From: Cyanobacteria bacterium UBA11370
GTDB lineage: Bacteria > Cyanobacteriota > Cyanobacteriia > Cyanobacteriales > Coleofasciculaceae
Length of the DNA: 14,229 nucleotides
Direction of reading: 5' to 3'
Assembly (NCBI GenBank): GCA_003486645.1
Contig: DNGI01000227.1
Span: 3,280-17,508, forward strand
Shown in pieces: positions 1 through 6,416 of the stretch (within the stretch, counting starts at the first letter, position 1; each line of letters starts with the position of its first letter). Made by a program: the position numbers and the translations under genes. Below the pieces are notes generated by a model. It saw only the letters and a list, made by a program, of their open reading frames with translations, was not told where the DNA came from and searched no databases.

Positions 1-24
1 GTCTATCTAAATAGGATTTGGTAG

Positions 25-663
25 CAACTCCAATTTAAAGTCAACTCGCGCATCGTTCATCACCTCGATAGCTATCTAGCTACACCTGCTCAACTTAATA
101 AAATCAATGTAGAGGCTTATGAATTGGGTTTATTAAACGTCTCTGACTTCAAACGTTCGGGTCAATACTTTTGGACACAACTCCAAGTTTTTAATGTTAG
201 CTACATCAATTTTGCCACTCCTCAAGGAGAATTTATCGGAGCAGGAGATTACGGACAGGGCAACATTCAAATAGAAGAAATACCCAAGAATACAAAAGGT
301 AAATCCTACAAATATGATACAGATAAAAAAGGCAATCGGACTCGCCTTGTATCTGTGCAGAATTTCAACCCTCATGCAGAATCTTGGTATCTCAATGCAG
401 CCAAAGCAGGTAAACCTGTATGGAGCGATATTTACAACTGGGATACTAACCCTGAAATCCTGTCCATTGCTGCCAGCTATCCGCTTTATGACGAGACGAA
501 AACTCTCCTAGGAGTTACAGCCGTCGATCTGAAACTCTCACAGATTAGTAACTTTCTCCAAACACTAAATCTTGGCAAGTCAGGCAAGGCATTTATTATC
601 GAACGATTTGCCAATAGTAAATCAGGTTGTCAGTATTGTATCAGTTTAGCAGACAGTTTTTGA
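25..663 (+). pseudogene. Truncated dCache-type sensor domain remnant
   Basis: The reading frame is open from just after a TAG at 22-24. It reads like the extracellular double-Cache region of cyanobacterial adenylate/guanylate cyclases and histidine kinases, which bind small ligands outside the membrane. Characteristic stretches are HHLDSYLATP, then FNVSYINFATPQGEFIGAG, WYLNAAKAGKPVWSDIYNW, and LLGVTAVDLKLSQISNFL. No N-terminal membrane segment is visible: the in-frame TAG cuts it off, and the only nearby start is a TTG at 124. The C-terminal side stops matching near FIIER (about 605), where a normal protein would go on to a second membrane helix and a HAMP or catalytic domain. The last codons overlap the 3' end of the opposing SRPBCC gene. 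I infer an internal fragment left by deletion, not a working receptor. The window starts at position 1, so the missing 5' part could lie upstream after a frameshift. Confidence 0.72.
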
Positions 664-1106
664 GCAAGCCCTTTGGCTCCCCAACGCATTATTTCATCAT
701 GATTCCACGCTAATAATGGCTTAAGCACTGGAGTTAAAACATTTAGCCATTGTTGGGTCGTTTTCACCTGCCAATCGTGTTGAAGAGTAACCCAGTTTCC
801 TTCATCAATAAAAGTCCATTTGCCAATTCCTTCTAAGTCTCCAGAAGCCGCAAACTCTATTGACTTCAGATAATCCACTGACGTTATTTTAATCAGGAAA
901 GAAAGTTGATAAGGAAGGATACCTCTCCAAGTCTGTTGTTCTTTGCGACCAATTCCATCCGCATTTCCTTCAGCGATAGTGTTAACACTTAAAACCGCTG
1001 GCCACCAAGATGGTAAATTATTACTATCCTCTATCGCCTCCCACACATCTTGTAAGGGCGCTGCAATTTTCCAAAGGGTAACAAAACTGTATTGATTAAT
1101 TGACAT
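630..1106 (-). CDS. SRPBCC (START/Bet v 1-like) family protein
   Basis: The 158-residue product begins MSINQYSF and then shows the usual opening of SRPBCC/polyketide-cyclase-like proteins: a hydrophobic strand, AAPLQDVWEAIEDSNNLPSWW, then VLSVNTIAEGNADGIG and an amphipathic C-terminal helix. Such proteins form a deep hydrophobic pocket for lipids or other small ligands. The ligand cannot be read from the sequence. No signal peptide or membrane segment is seen, so it is probably cytoplasmic. I chose the ATG at 1106 over the longer start at 1157 because the family fold begins at this point and the longer start would overlap the divergent neighbour. The two divergent starts are only 49 bp apart, so the pair must share a very short control region. 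Confidence 0.75.
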   Translation of the reverse strand: MSINQYSFVTLWKIAAPLQDVWEAIEDSNNLPSWWPAVLSVNTIAEGNADGIGRKEQQTWRGILPYQLSFLIKITSVDYLKSIEFAASGDLEGIGKWTFIDEGNWVTLQHDWQVKTTQQWLNVLTPVLKPLLAWNHDEIMRWGAKGLAQKLSAKLIQY

Positions 1107-1155
1107 CTCTAGTTTTAGCGTTATTTTAACACATAAAAGTTTAAAGGAGTTGACC

Positions 1156-2640
1156 ATGCCTGAATCTCAAATTTATATCCCCTATCGAAAAGGCTTTTCG
1201 TTTAAAATTCGCTATCTCAATCCTAACTGGGGAGTCTTACATATTTGTTCAGGTAATAATATTGCTCTTCAGGTCAATATTCGCTCTCATGAAAATACTC
1301 TTGCTCTTAACTCCTTGATTAATGGGGCTTGGGGCACTCAAGAAGAACCCGCCGGATTTCCTTTTGATGTTAATCAGGAAATCTTTCTTTCCGTTGGCGC
1401 TGGCGCTGATGGTTTTTACCTATCAGCAGGAATTGTTGGCTCAGTAGTCATCTTTACTTACAAATACGCCTACCGTCTACCTGAAACTCAAGGTTTGTAT
1501 CTAATTTATACCAACTATGCCAACCTTGAAGATTGCACCATCTTACCTCATGATTCAGAGTTGATTGGTCAATCAATTCAGTCAGAATCGGAAACCTCTA
1601 ACAAGTTAAGTTTAACCGATAACGTAGAATCAGAACCAGCTTACTTAGAATTCTCCGATATTAACTCTTACAAATTTTATGAAGTCAATGTTGATCGTGT
1701 AGAAATAATCACTCGCTATGGACGAATTGGTACATCAGGACAGACTTCTCGCCAGACCTATGCTACTCCAGAAAAGGCACGAATAGCTGCCTGTAAAAAG
1801 TTAAATGAAAAACTCCAAAAAGGCTATGTGCCAGCTATTATAGGCAATCGACCGCCCCGTCCGCCCAGAAGCTTGGATATTGCTCAATTTATCCGTCTAA
1901 CCTGGAAACCAATAGTAACTGATGGGGATAGTTCGCTGTTATCCTCTAAATTTTCAGGTCTTCCATGGCTAAGAAAAGATGAACCTTGGCCGAATTGTCC
2001 TATTTGTGGTCGGTTGATGCAATTATTCTTTCAACTTAACATGAATGAACTGCCAGAGCCTGTACGTTTTGAGTTTGGCAGTGGATTATTGCAAATGTTT
2101 TATTGCTGTAATTGGGGTTGTGAGGGGGAAGTAGAATCGGCTGTGGTTTCCTATGGTAGAACGGCGGATCTCAACAAAAATCTTTTGATTCGTTTAGTAC
2201 AGCCTAATGGCGAAGCTTCAACCGCTCCGATTCCCCTTGCTCTTTCCGACTATTTCCCCGCAAAAACTATCGTAGATTGGCAACAATTGGAAGACTATCC
2301 GGATGCTCCAGATGAGATTGTGGCGAATATTTATGGCTGGGAGGAAGTTAATAATGAGGAAAAACAAGATGAGATAGTGGAAAGATTAGGCTTTTACGAT
2401 CTCGAAGATTACTGTGAACATCGCCTTACTTATGAGGGGGATAAATTAGCAGGCTACCCGCTTTGGGTGCAGGGAATGGAGTACTCTGGGTGTCCAATTT
2501 GTCATGAGCCAATGCGTCAGGTTTTTCAACTGGCTTCTGAGGATAATTTACCCTATATGTTTGGAGATGTAGGGATTGGACACGTTCTTCAATGCCGAAC
2601 GCACAAAGAGCAATTTGCTTTCATTTGGGCTTGTAGTTAG
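1156..2640 (+). CDS. Galectin-like + WGR + DUF1963-like three-domain protein
   Basis: The product has 494 residues. Residues about 14-130 follow the galectin fold closely: VNIR at 40-43 matches galectin FNPR, N52 matches the conserved CNS asparagine, then NGAWGT with W59, then FPF at 68-70 and YRLP at 106-109. Of the seven classical sugar contacts, N41, R43, N52 and W59 are kept, while H, E and R are replaced by Q39, Q62 and E64. Residues about 160-232 form a WGR domain with the core YGRIGTSGQ (188-196), a module known from PARPs and MolR-type regulators that contacts nucleic acid. The rest resembles DUF1963/YwqG-type proteins: GLPWLRKDEPWPNCPICG, cysteine pairs C281/C284 and C446/C449, and C317, C318, C322 and C480, possibly holding metal. 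The ATG at 1156 has AAAGGAG seven bases upstream. No signal peptide is seen. The function is unknown; sugar binding is only a possibility. Confidence 0.85.
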   Translation: MPESQIYIPYRKGFSFKIRYLNPNWGVLHICSGNNIALQVNIRSHENTLALNSLINGAWGTQEEPAGFPFDVNQEIFLSVGAGADGFYLSAGIVGSVVIFTYKYAYRLPETQGLYLIYTNYANLEDCTILPHDSELIGQSIQSESETSNKLSLTDNVESEPAYLEFSDINSYKFYEVNVDRVEIITRYGRIGTSGQTSRQTYATPEKARIAACKKLNEKLQKGYVPAIIGNRPPRPPRSLDIAQFIRLTWKPIVTDGDSSLLSSKFSGLPWLRKDEPWPNCPICGRLMQLFFQLNMNELPEPVRFEFGSGLLQMFYCCNWGCEGEVESAVVSYGRTADLNKNLLIRLVQPNGEASTAPIPLALSDYFPAKTIVDWQQLEDYPDAPDEIVANIYGWEEVNNEEKQDEIVERLGFYDLEDYCEHRLTYEGDKLAGYPLWVQGMEYSGCPICHEPMRQVFQLASEDNLPYMFGDVGIGHVLQCRTHKEQFAFIWACS

Positions 2641-2668
2641 AGTGATTTAAGCCTCTAGGTTTTCATTA

Positions 2669-2893
2669 TTATTGAACCTTATCTTCTCGTTCCTTGGGCA
2701 TTGCCTGGGGTAGAGGAGGAATATTGGCATCGGCAGTTTGAAGGGGTACGTTAAGATGTTTTCTGGCCATGTTCTCAGCCATTTGATAGTCTTCTGGAGT
2801 TTCAAACTGGCTTTCATCGAGTAAACTGCTCTCCTGAGCGGCTTGATCACGACTCGGAGGTGTACCATTTTTCCATCGGTATTTAAAGTCCAT
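2669..2893 (-). CDS. Small hypothetical protein, 74 aa
   Basis: The frame encodes a hydrophilic protein starting MDFKYRWKNGTPPSR and ending PPLPQAMPKEREDKVQ. It has no membrane segment, cysteine cluster or signal peptide, and I do not recognise a family. The central part (SSLLDESQFETPEDYQMAENMARKHL, residues 22-47) is acidic and likely helical, and the ends look disordered. A purine-rich TAGGG lies about nine bases before the ATG. It converges on the galectin-WGR gene, with 28 bp between stop codons. An overlapping 73-codon frame in another phase has a poorer, basic composition and was not chosen. Confidence is moderate because there is only composition and an RBS to rely on. Confidence 0.5.
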   Translation of the reverse strand: MDFKYRWKNGTPPSRDQAAQESSLLDESQFETPEDYQMAENMARKHLNVPLQTADANIPPLPQAMPKEREDKVQ

Positions 2894-3064
2894 GGTTAAA
2901 CCCTAAATGACTACTGTTGTTCAGCTTCTCTAGCCTAAATAAGACTACAACAGGAGAGCGTCTATCTTAGGTTATGTTGCAGCTAATCCCTCTCTGGTTA
3001 AGTAGGTAAATAGGGATGGCTTAATTACCTAGATACACTCGCTTTTTAAGCCACACCAGCCCCC

Positions 3065-3104
3065 AATAAAAAAGCCCGGTCACTGCCAAGAGTGACCAGG
3101 CTTT
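3065..3104 (-). terminator. Rho-independent terminator of hspA
   Basis: Stem arms lie at 3073-3084 and 3091-3102 around a six-base loop. On the minus strand all 12 pairs form, counting one G-T wobble that becomes a C-A mismatch on the plus strand. Six T residues (complement of 3068-3073) follow on the minus strand. Both facts point to termination of the leftward hspA transcript, 33 bp after its stop codon. Confidence 0.85.
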
Positions 3105-3136
3105 CATCTGTTCAATTTAAGCAATTGTTAAGGTAA

Positions 3137-3589
3137 TTAAGCTACCACTTGGTCTAGGTTAACCTTGACAACCTTGTTCTTTTCAGCTTCCGTTTTGGGT
3201 AGTGTCAAATTCAAAATACCGTCTTTATAATCAGCGGTGACATTAGTATTTTGAATTCGAGCAGGTAAGGGAATCACGCGCTGGAATTTCCCATAATGGA
3301 ATTCGCTACGAGTTGTCCCGTTTTCTTCAGTTTTGGTTTCTTGCTTGCGCTCACCGACAATCGAAACAGCATCCTCGGTAACTTGCACGTCCAAGTCTTT
3401 CGCGTCTATTCCTGGGATTTCTACCTTCAATTGGATAGCATCTTCTGTTTCAGAAAGTTCAGCCGCAGGAACTCTGGGGAAGTTTTTCACCCAACCTGTT
3501 GCTGGGACTAAATCTTGCTCAAATAAGCGGTTCATTTGACGTTGTAGGGTGTCAATTTCTCTCCAAGGATTCCAACGAACTAGGGTCAT
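3137..3589 (-). CDS. hspA: Small heat-shock protein, Hsp20/alpha-crystallin family
   Basis: The product of 150 residues is an ATP-independent holdase that binds unfolding proteins and hands them to DnaK/ClpB. It begins MTLVRWNPWREIDTLQRQMNRLFE, the standard N-terminal arm of cyanobacterial HspA/Hsp16.6. It then carries the alpha-crystallin domain (about residues 40-140) with LKVEIPGIDAKDLDVQV, VSIVGERK, FHYGKFQRVIPLP and DGILNLTLPK. In cyanobacteria this protein associates with thylakoid membranes and phycobilisomes under heat or light stress. The ATG at 3589 is preferred to an upstream in-frame start at 3634: it has a strong GAGGAAG upstream and matches the family start, while the extra 15 residues are an arginine-rich non-family sequence. 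No CIRCE-type inverted repeat was seen upstream. It is transcribed alone and ends at a clear terminator. Confidence 0.97.
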   Translation of the reverse strand: MTLVRWNPWREIDTLQRQMNRLFEQDLVPATGWVKNFPRVPAAELSETEDAIQLKVEIPGIDAKDLDVQVTEDAVSIVGERKQETKTEENGTTRSEFHYGKFQRVIPLPARIQNTNVTADYKDGILNLTLPKTEAEKNKVVKVNLDQVVA

Positions 3590-3641
3590 ATCTCTTCCTC
3601 TTCTCTGATTCAAATGTCTTTTTCTGTCTCTCATGATTCTT

Positions 3642-3669
3642 ATCTTATTCAGAGTAAGAGTGTTGTAAA
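3642..3669 (-). promoter_or_regulatory. Candidate sigma-70-type promoter for hspA
   Basis: On the minus strand TTTACA (3669-3664, 5 of 6 to TTGACA) is followed after 16 bases by TAAGAT (3647-3642, 4 of 6 to TATAAT). This would start transcription about 45 bases before the hspA ATG. It is a pattern match only. Confidence 0.3.
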
Positions 3670-3777
3670 TTCGGTTTTCATCCCCAATTTGGTATAGATT
3701 TACTCCTCTATTCGTTCTAAAATAATAGAGTTCATAAAACCGACTATTTCAGGTTCGGTAAACTCTATAAAAGCTAA

Positions 3778-3967
3778 TTAATGCAAGAAAGAATACACAG
3801 GTGTCATTTCACCCCGATGAACGGCTGGCAAATCCAGTGATGCACCTGCACCTTCCAGGATTTCTAATTCGTCTTTGAACTGGTAATACAAATTGTGATC
3901 GATGAGCGATTCAATCTGAGAATCGTCGAGGTTAATCGTGGTATCTGCTGCTTTCTTTTTGCCGTGG
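3778..3967 (-). pseudogene. prfC: Internal fragment of peptide chain release factor 3 (prfC)
   Basis: About 60 codons match the middle of bacterial RF3, the GTPase that recycles RF1/RF2 from the ribosome. The diagnostic part is LYYQFKDELEILEGAG followed by SLDLPAVHRGEMTPVY, equivalent to the RF3 stretch REELELVxGA...FLAGExTPVFFG. Directly after GEMTPVY the sequence leaves the family and stops (YSFLH, TAA at 3780-3778). The G domain, before this piece, and domains II-III, after it, are absent. On its upstream side it joins, in another frame, a piece resembling DUF1156. A full prfC would have about 530 codons, so this cannot work and is a relic of a deletion or insertion event. The intact gene presumably lies elsewhere. 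Confidence 0.75.
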
Positions 3968-4291
3968 GCGGCGCACCAGTTGGATGTTTTGTTCTTCGGT
4001 GTAAATGGCGAGGATGGCGTGGAGTCCATCTACTAAATATCGGGCGGAAAATTCTGGTTCGTTGACGGAAAAGGCGCGTTTTTTCAGGCGTTGTTGGGGG
4101 GTGAGGAGTGAGCAGGTGCCACTAGTGGAGTCGAGGAGTTTGCGAGTTTTGGCTAAGTCGGTGAGGTTGAAGCCACCAATAGCAAGGGCGAGTTGTCTGG
4201 CTTCATCGAAGGGGAATTCTCGCGCTTTGAAGGCATCCCAGGCGAGGAGATACCATTGGGTGAGGGAGTCAAACCCTGCGGTGTAGAATAC
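3968..4291 (-). pseudogene. C-terminal fragment resembling DUF1156-type DNA methylases
   Basis: One minus-strand frame reads FYTAGFDSLTQWYLLAWDAF, then FPFDEARQLALAIGGFNLTDL, LLTPQQRLKKRAF, and YLVDGLHAILAIYTEEQNIQLVRR. This layout (SLTQWYLLAWDAF, FPFDEAR, a short turn, then VDGLHAILAIY) recalls the C-terminal part of DUF1156 proteins, large SAM-dependent adenine methylase-like proteins often found in phage-defence loci. The identification is from memory of the family pattern. The catalytic N-terminal part (expected NPPY-like motif) is missing: upstream of about 4291 the frame meets unrelated sequence, and downstream it runs into the prfC piece. A start codon is lacking. It is best seen as debris of a lost defence gene. 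Confidence 0.5.
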
Positions 4292-4760
4292 TCTTTTCCT
4301 GCTTTTTGTATTTCTTGTTGAATTTGTAAAATTTCTGCGGATTTTTTACCGGAATATAACCAATAATTATCATGGGAATAATCTAAGTAATCGCTAACTT
4401 TTAATATTCCATTAAAACTCGTTATCCCGTTCCACGTCACAGAAGACGTAGTTGCCTGAAGTGTCTTGCTTGAGGCGAACTATACCCTGAACGTAGTCAT
4501 AAGCGGGAGGATGAAACTGCGGAATACCAAGGTATTCGACAATAGAGTTATTTTTATCCCGCAGTAAGGGACAGATAATTAACTTACCATTAACATCAAA
4601 TACCCAATCATTTTTAACAGAAGTAGGGATTGCTAACGAATTGGTAGAATTGGCGTTATCAACACAAGAGCTTGAGAGCGCTACTGGGATTATTTTTAGA
4701 AGCGACAGGAAAATCCTTTGTTTTAGAGGAAATCGCTTCGTTCCTTCACTGATAAATCGG
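4290..4760 (-). pseudogene. Frameshifted unknown protein, possible lipoprotein
   Basis: The first frame reads KQRIFLSLLKIIPVALSSSC, a basic-hydrophobic-lipobox pattern like a lipoprotein signal. It continues VKNDWVFDVNGKLIICPLLR, YLGIPQFHPPAYDYVQGIVR and NYVFCDVERDNEF, then a TAA at 4414-4412. Removing one T from the run at 4417-4414 would let it run on as NEFNGILKVSDYLDYSHDN, then YWLYSGKKSAEILQIQQEIQ, until it meets the DUF1156-like piece near 4290. The two halves therefore look like one gene with a single-base homopolymer shift. I do not recognise the family. No convincing start lies before the hydrophobic segment; the open frame reaches a GTG at 4900, but its first 40 codons are arginine-rich, overlap HIP1 sites and look non-coding. 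A sequencing error in the T run is possible. Confidence 0.4.
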
Positions 4761-4858
4761 AAACTCTTCTCGTTACACCACAATTCAACCGTTACTTCAA
4801 CCTTAGACCGTTCCACCTTATTCGTACTCAAGCGCCGTAGATGACGGGTTGGTTGGAG

Positions 4859-4878
4859 GCGATCGCTACGGCGATCGC
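4859..4878. repeat. Two HIP1 octamers
   Basis: GCGATCGC occurs at 4859-4866 and again at 4871-4878. A third copy is at 6358-6365 in the start of the ATPase remnant. This palindrome is over-represented in many cyanobacterial genomes and supports the taxonomic call. Confidence 0.85.
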
Positions 4879-4922
4879 CCGACCCCCACGGAAAACTCAC
4901 CTAGAGCATCTCATAAAAAGTG

Positions 4923-5063
4923 CTATAGCAAGTCATCAGGCGGATCGAAAATGATTTCAAACTGTGCTGCTGGCATAAATCGATTTAAAAATCTCAAATG
5001 GTCGTGAGCATCCTGGCGGTTAAAAAAGCGTGCTACAGTATAGTGTCTTGCAGATGTCAGTTG
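4923..5063 (-). pseudogene. 46-codon protein fragment without a start
   Basis: Between a TGA at 5066-5064 and the TAG at 4925-4923 a minus-strand frame reads ARHYTVARFFNRQDAHDHLR, then FLNRFMPAAQFEIIFDPPDD. The composition is that of a real folded protein and not of a shadow frame, and it feels like a small conserved cyanobacterial protein, but I cannot name a family. No ATG, GTG or TTG precedes the recognisable part. The 5' side ends in GTCATT and then the AACCAAC heptamer array, so the start has probably been lost or displaced there. Confidence 0.35.
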
Positions 5064-5082
5064 TCATTCATCCTTTCCCAAT

Positions 5083-5120
5083 AACCAACAACCAACAACC
5101 AACAACCAACAACCAACAAC
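5083..5120. repeat. Tandem heptamer repeat AACCAAC x5
   Basis: Five perfect copies of AACCAAC run from 5083 to 5117, followed by AAC. The array is flanked by the inverted hexamers GTCATT (5063-5068) and AATGAC (5122-5127). It matches the short tandemly repeated repetitive (STRR) class of heterocystous and other filamentous cyanobacteria. The same heptamer recurs at 6986-7006. Confidence 0.85.
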
Positions 5121-5230
5121 TAATGACATAACAAACTAAACAATTCTTCCGAAATCTCCTCAAAATGTTCCAATAAAAAATCCATCAATGCTAAGTGGCG
5201 CAAATCATTAGGACTTGATATATTCGGTAA
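5120..5230 (-). pseudogene. Possible frameshifted C-terminal part of the small gene upstream
   Basis: A minus-strand frame without a normal start reads SPNDLRHLALMDFLLEHFEE then ISEELFSLLCH and a TAG at 5122-5120. It overlaps the end of the 5208-5387 gene (which ends ITEYIKS) in another frame. Both parts are leucine- and glutamate-rich and helical, so they may be one protein of about 90 residues split by an indel near 5215. An independent peptide, or chance, is also possible. Confidence 0.3.
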
Positions 5231-5387
5231 TTAAGTGACCATTTAGACTGGCGCTTAACTGCTCAATTAAAGAAGCCGCTAAACTTTCCCGTTCTTCTGA
5301 CTCCAGATGAACCGGAGAAACTAAAATGAGTTTCTGGAGTAATTGAATGATGGCGAAATCATCTAAAGCTTGTTGGTAAGTTGTCAT
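5208..5387 (-). CDS. Small hypothetical protein, 59 aa
   Basis: The frame starts MTTYQQALDDFAIIQLLQKL and continues VHLESEERESLAASLIEQLS to ITEYIKS. It is mostly helical and acidic with no membrane segment. The size and style resemble small antitoxin or accessory proteins, but I recognise no family and see no toxin partner. An in-frame ATG at 5462 would add a proline-rich leader produced by a 33-bp DNA repeat. I reject that start because the leader is an 11-residue unit (HPLHPLPNPLP) written almost exactly twice, and it looks like repeat DNA read through. No good RBS precedes either start. The gene may continue in another frame downstream. Confidence 0.4.
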   Translation of the reverse strand: MTTYQQALDDFAIIQLLQKLILVSPVHLESEERESLAASLIEQLSASLNGHLITEYIKS

Positions 5388-5392
5388 GGTCA

Positions 5393-5457
5393 GCAGCGGA
5401 TTTGGTAACGGATGTAGCGGATGTGGCAGCGGATTTGGTAACGGATGTAGCGGATGT
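5393..5457. repeat. 33-bp tandem repeat, two copies
   Basis: The unit begins GCAGCGGATTTGGTAACGGA and ends AGCGGATGT; copies start at 5393 and 5426 and are identical over 32 bases. A related sequence in the opposite orientation (CATCCGTTACATCCGCTACA and onward) lies at about 5551-5583, so the two blocks could pair. It sits just upstream of a small gene and downstream of cas2. Confidence 0.8.
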
Positions 5458-5600
5458 GTCACTGGTTAAATGAAATCAACAATAAATGAATAGAAAGTAG
5501 CATTGCATCCTCTCTCACCCTATTCAATAGATGCCGTTAGTAACCAATTCCTCATCCGTTACATCCGCTACACCATCCGTTGCCAAAATGCCTTACATCA

Positions 5601-5852
5601 CTAAACAATAAATGCCGCATCATCAACTGCAAAATCTGGCTGTACCCCCATGACGACCACCTTCTTCCGATAGCGAACTCCTAGAGGATAAAATCGCAGT
5701 TGGTCTTCTTTCTTGTTGAGGTATTTGAGGAGTTTTTTTTGCAAATGTTCGTATTGCTGGTCATCTAAAACCACTTCAAATACTGACTTTTGCACTCGCA
5801 TCCCATACCCTTCTAGCAAATGTGCAACTTTAGTACGGCGACTGTCTTTTTG
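5601..5852 (-). pseudogene. cas2: cas2 lacking its N-terminal strand
   Basis: The frame reads KDSRRTKVAHLLEGYGMRVQ, then KSVFEVVLDDQQYEHLQKKL, and FYPLGVRYRKKVVVMG to a TAG at 5603-5601, a normal Cas2 from its first helix to its C-terminus. Cas2 dimers bridge two Cas1 dimers in the spacer-integration complex. The missing part is the first beta strand and the conserved YD(I/C)P turn carrying the aspartate, expected just before KDSRR. In its place, upstream of about 5852, stands the P-loop of an ATPase gene in a different frame. No usable start codon exists upstream in the Cas2 frame; the frame is open only back to a TGA near 5920. The surviving ATG at 5819-5800 gives a still shorter protein. 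It is probably non-functional. A shift by one base within AAAAAG (5851-5846) would fuse it to the ATPase remnant. Confidence 0.85.
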
Positions 5853-6373
5853 CCAAGGAGCGTACTTTTGCCATAGCCAGCCGCTCCGAGGATGGGGATA
5901 ATTCGCTGCTTGTGGTCAGTCACTCCGCGATGGATGGCTTTGAGGCATTTTTCGAGCAGACTCTGGCGGCGAAGGCGAGGCAAGATGTAGGGATTGAGGG
6001 CGCTTCTGGCACGAGTTGCGTTGCGTTCTACAAGGGCTGATTCCTCTAAGAGGTTTGGGGAGTCTACTGTTGGTTGACGGTCTCCCAGATTTGGGTTGGC
6101 TACTGTGGCGTTTGGGATCTGATCTGAGATACTCAAGGGCCGATCGCTTTTACCCTTGATGGCGATCTCGTCCCATTCTAAATCTAGTGCTTCACAAATT
6201 TCGATGAAAATGCGGCGGTCAACGGCTTGACCTGTAAAAAATTTGTTGACGGTTGACCACGAGGCGATTTGGAGTTCTGTAGTGATCGCTTTTTGGGTCA
6301 AGTTTTTGCAGTCCAAGGCAATCTTAGCTTCTTTGATACCTTGAGCTGATGCCTGAAGCGATCGCTTTGCCAT
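5813..6373 (-). pseudogene. N-terminal fragment of an HTH / P-loop (STAND/NACHT-like) ATPase
   Basis: Residues 1-72 form the helix-turn-helix-like N-terminal module found on many cyanobacterial STAND/NACHT ATPases (TQKAITTELQIASWSTVNKF, then FFTGQAVDRRIFIEICEALD, then LEWDEIA). A low-complexity linker and the start of an ATPase domain follow, ending with the Walker A motif GAAGYGKST (163-171). Three residues after the P-loop, at LLG, the family match ends and the frame runs into cas2 DNA and stops at 5813. Walker B, the sensor regions and the repeats expected at the C-terminus are gone. Intact members are large signal-sensing proteins, several with proposed defence roles. The ATG at 6373 lies 44 bases from the trailer end of the CRISPR array. 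It can encode at most a DNA-binding-like stub. Confidence 0.7.
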
Positions 6374-6416
6374 TGAGGTTAGATATTAGGCTTTACTGTA
6401 CTAGTAAAAATTTACC

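Noticed and set aside
2647..2868. A 73-codon minus-strand frame
   Set aside because: It overlaps the better supported 74-residue frame and has poorer composition.
3003..3031. Inverted heptamer TAGGTAA / TTACCTA
   Set aside because: The stem is short with a 15-base loop and no related feature, so it could be chance.
3296..3539. Two plus-strand frames opposite hspA
   Set aside because: They are shadows of a well-identified Hsp20 gene.
3705..3777. A 25-codon minus-strand reading with EFTEPEIVGFMNSIILERIE
   Set aside because: Protein-like, but too short, without a start and unrecognised; it may be more debris just after the prfC piece.
4005..4286. A 93-codon plus-strand frame
   Set aside because: It is opposite the DUF1156-like reading, which carries the protein-like signal.
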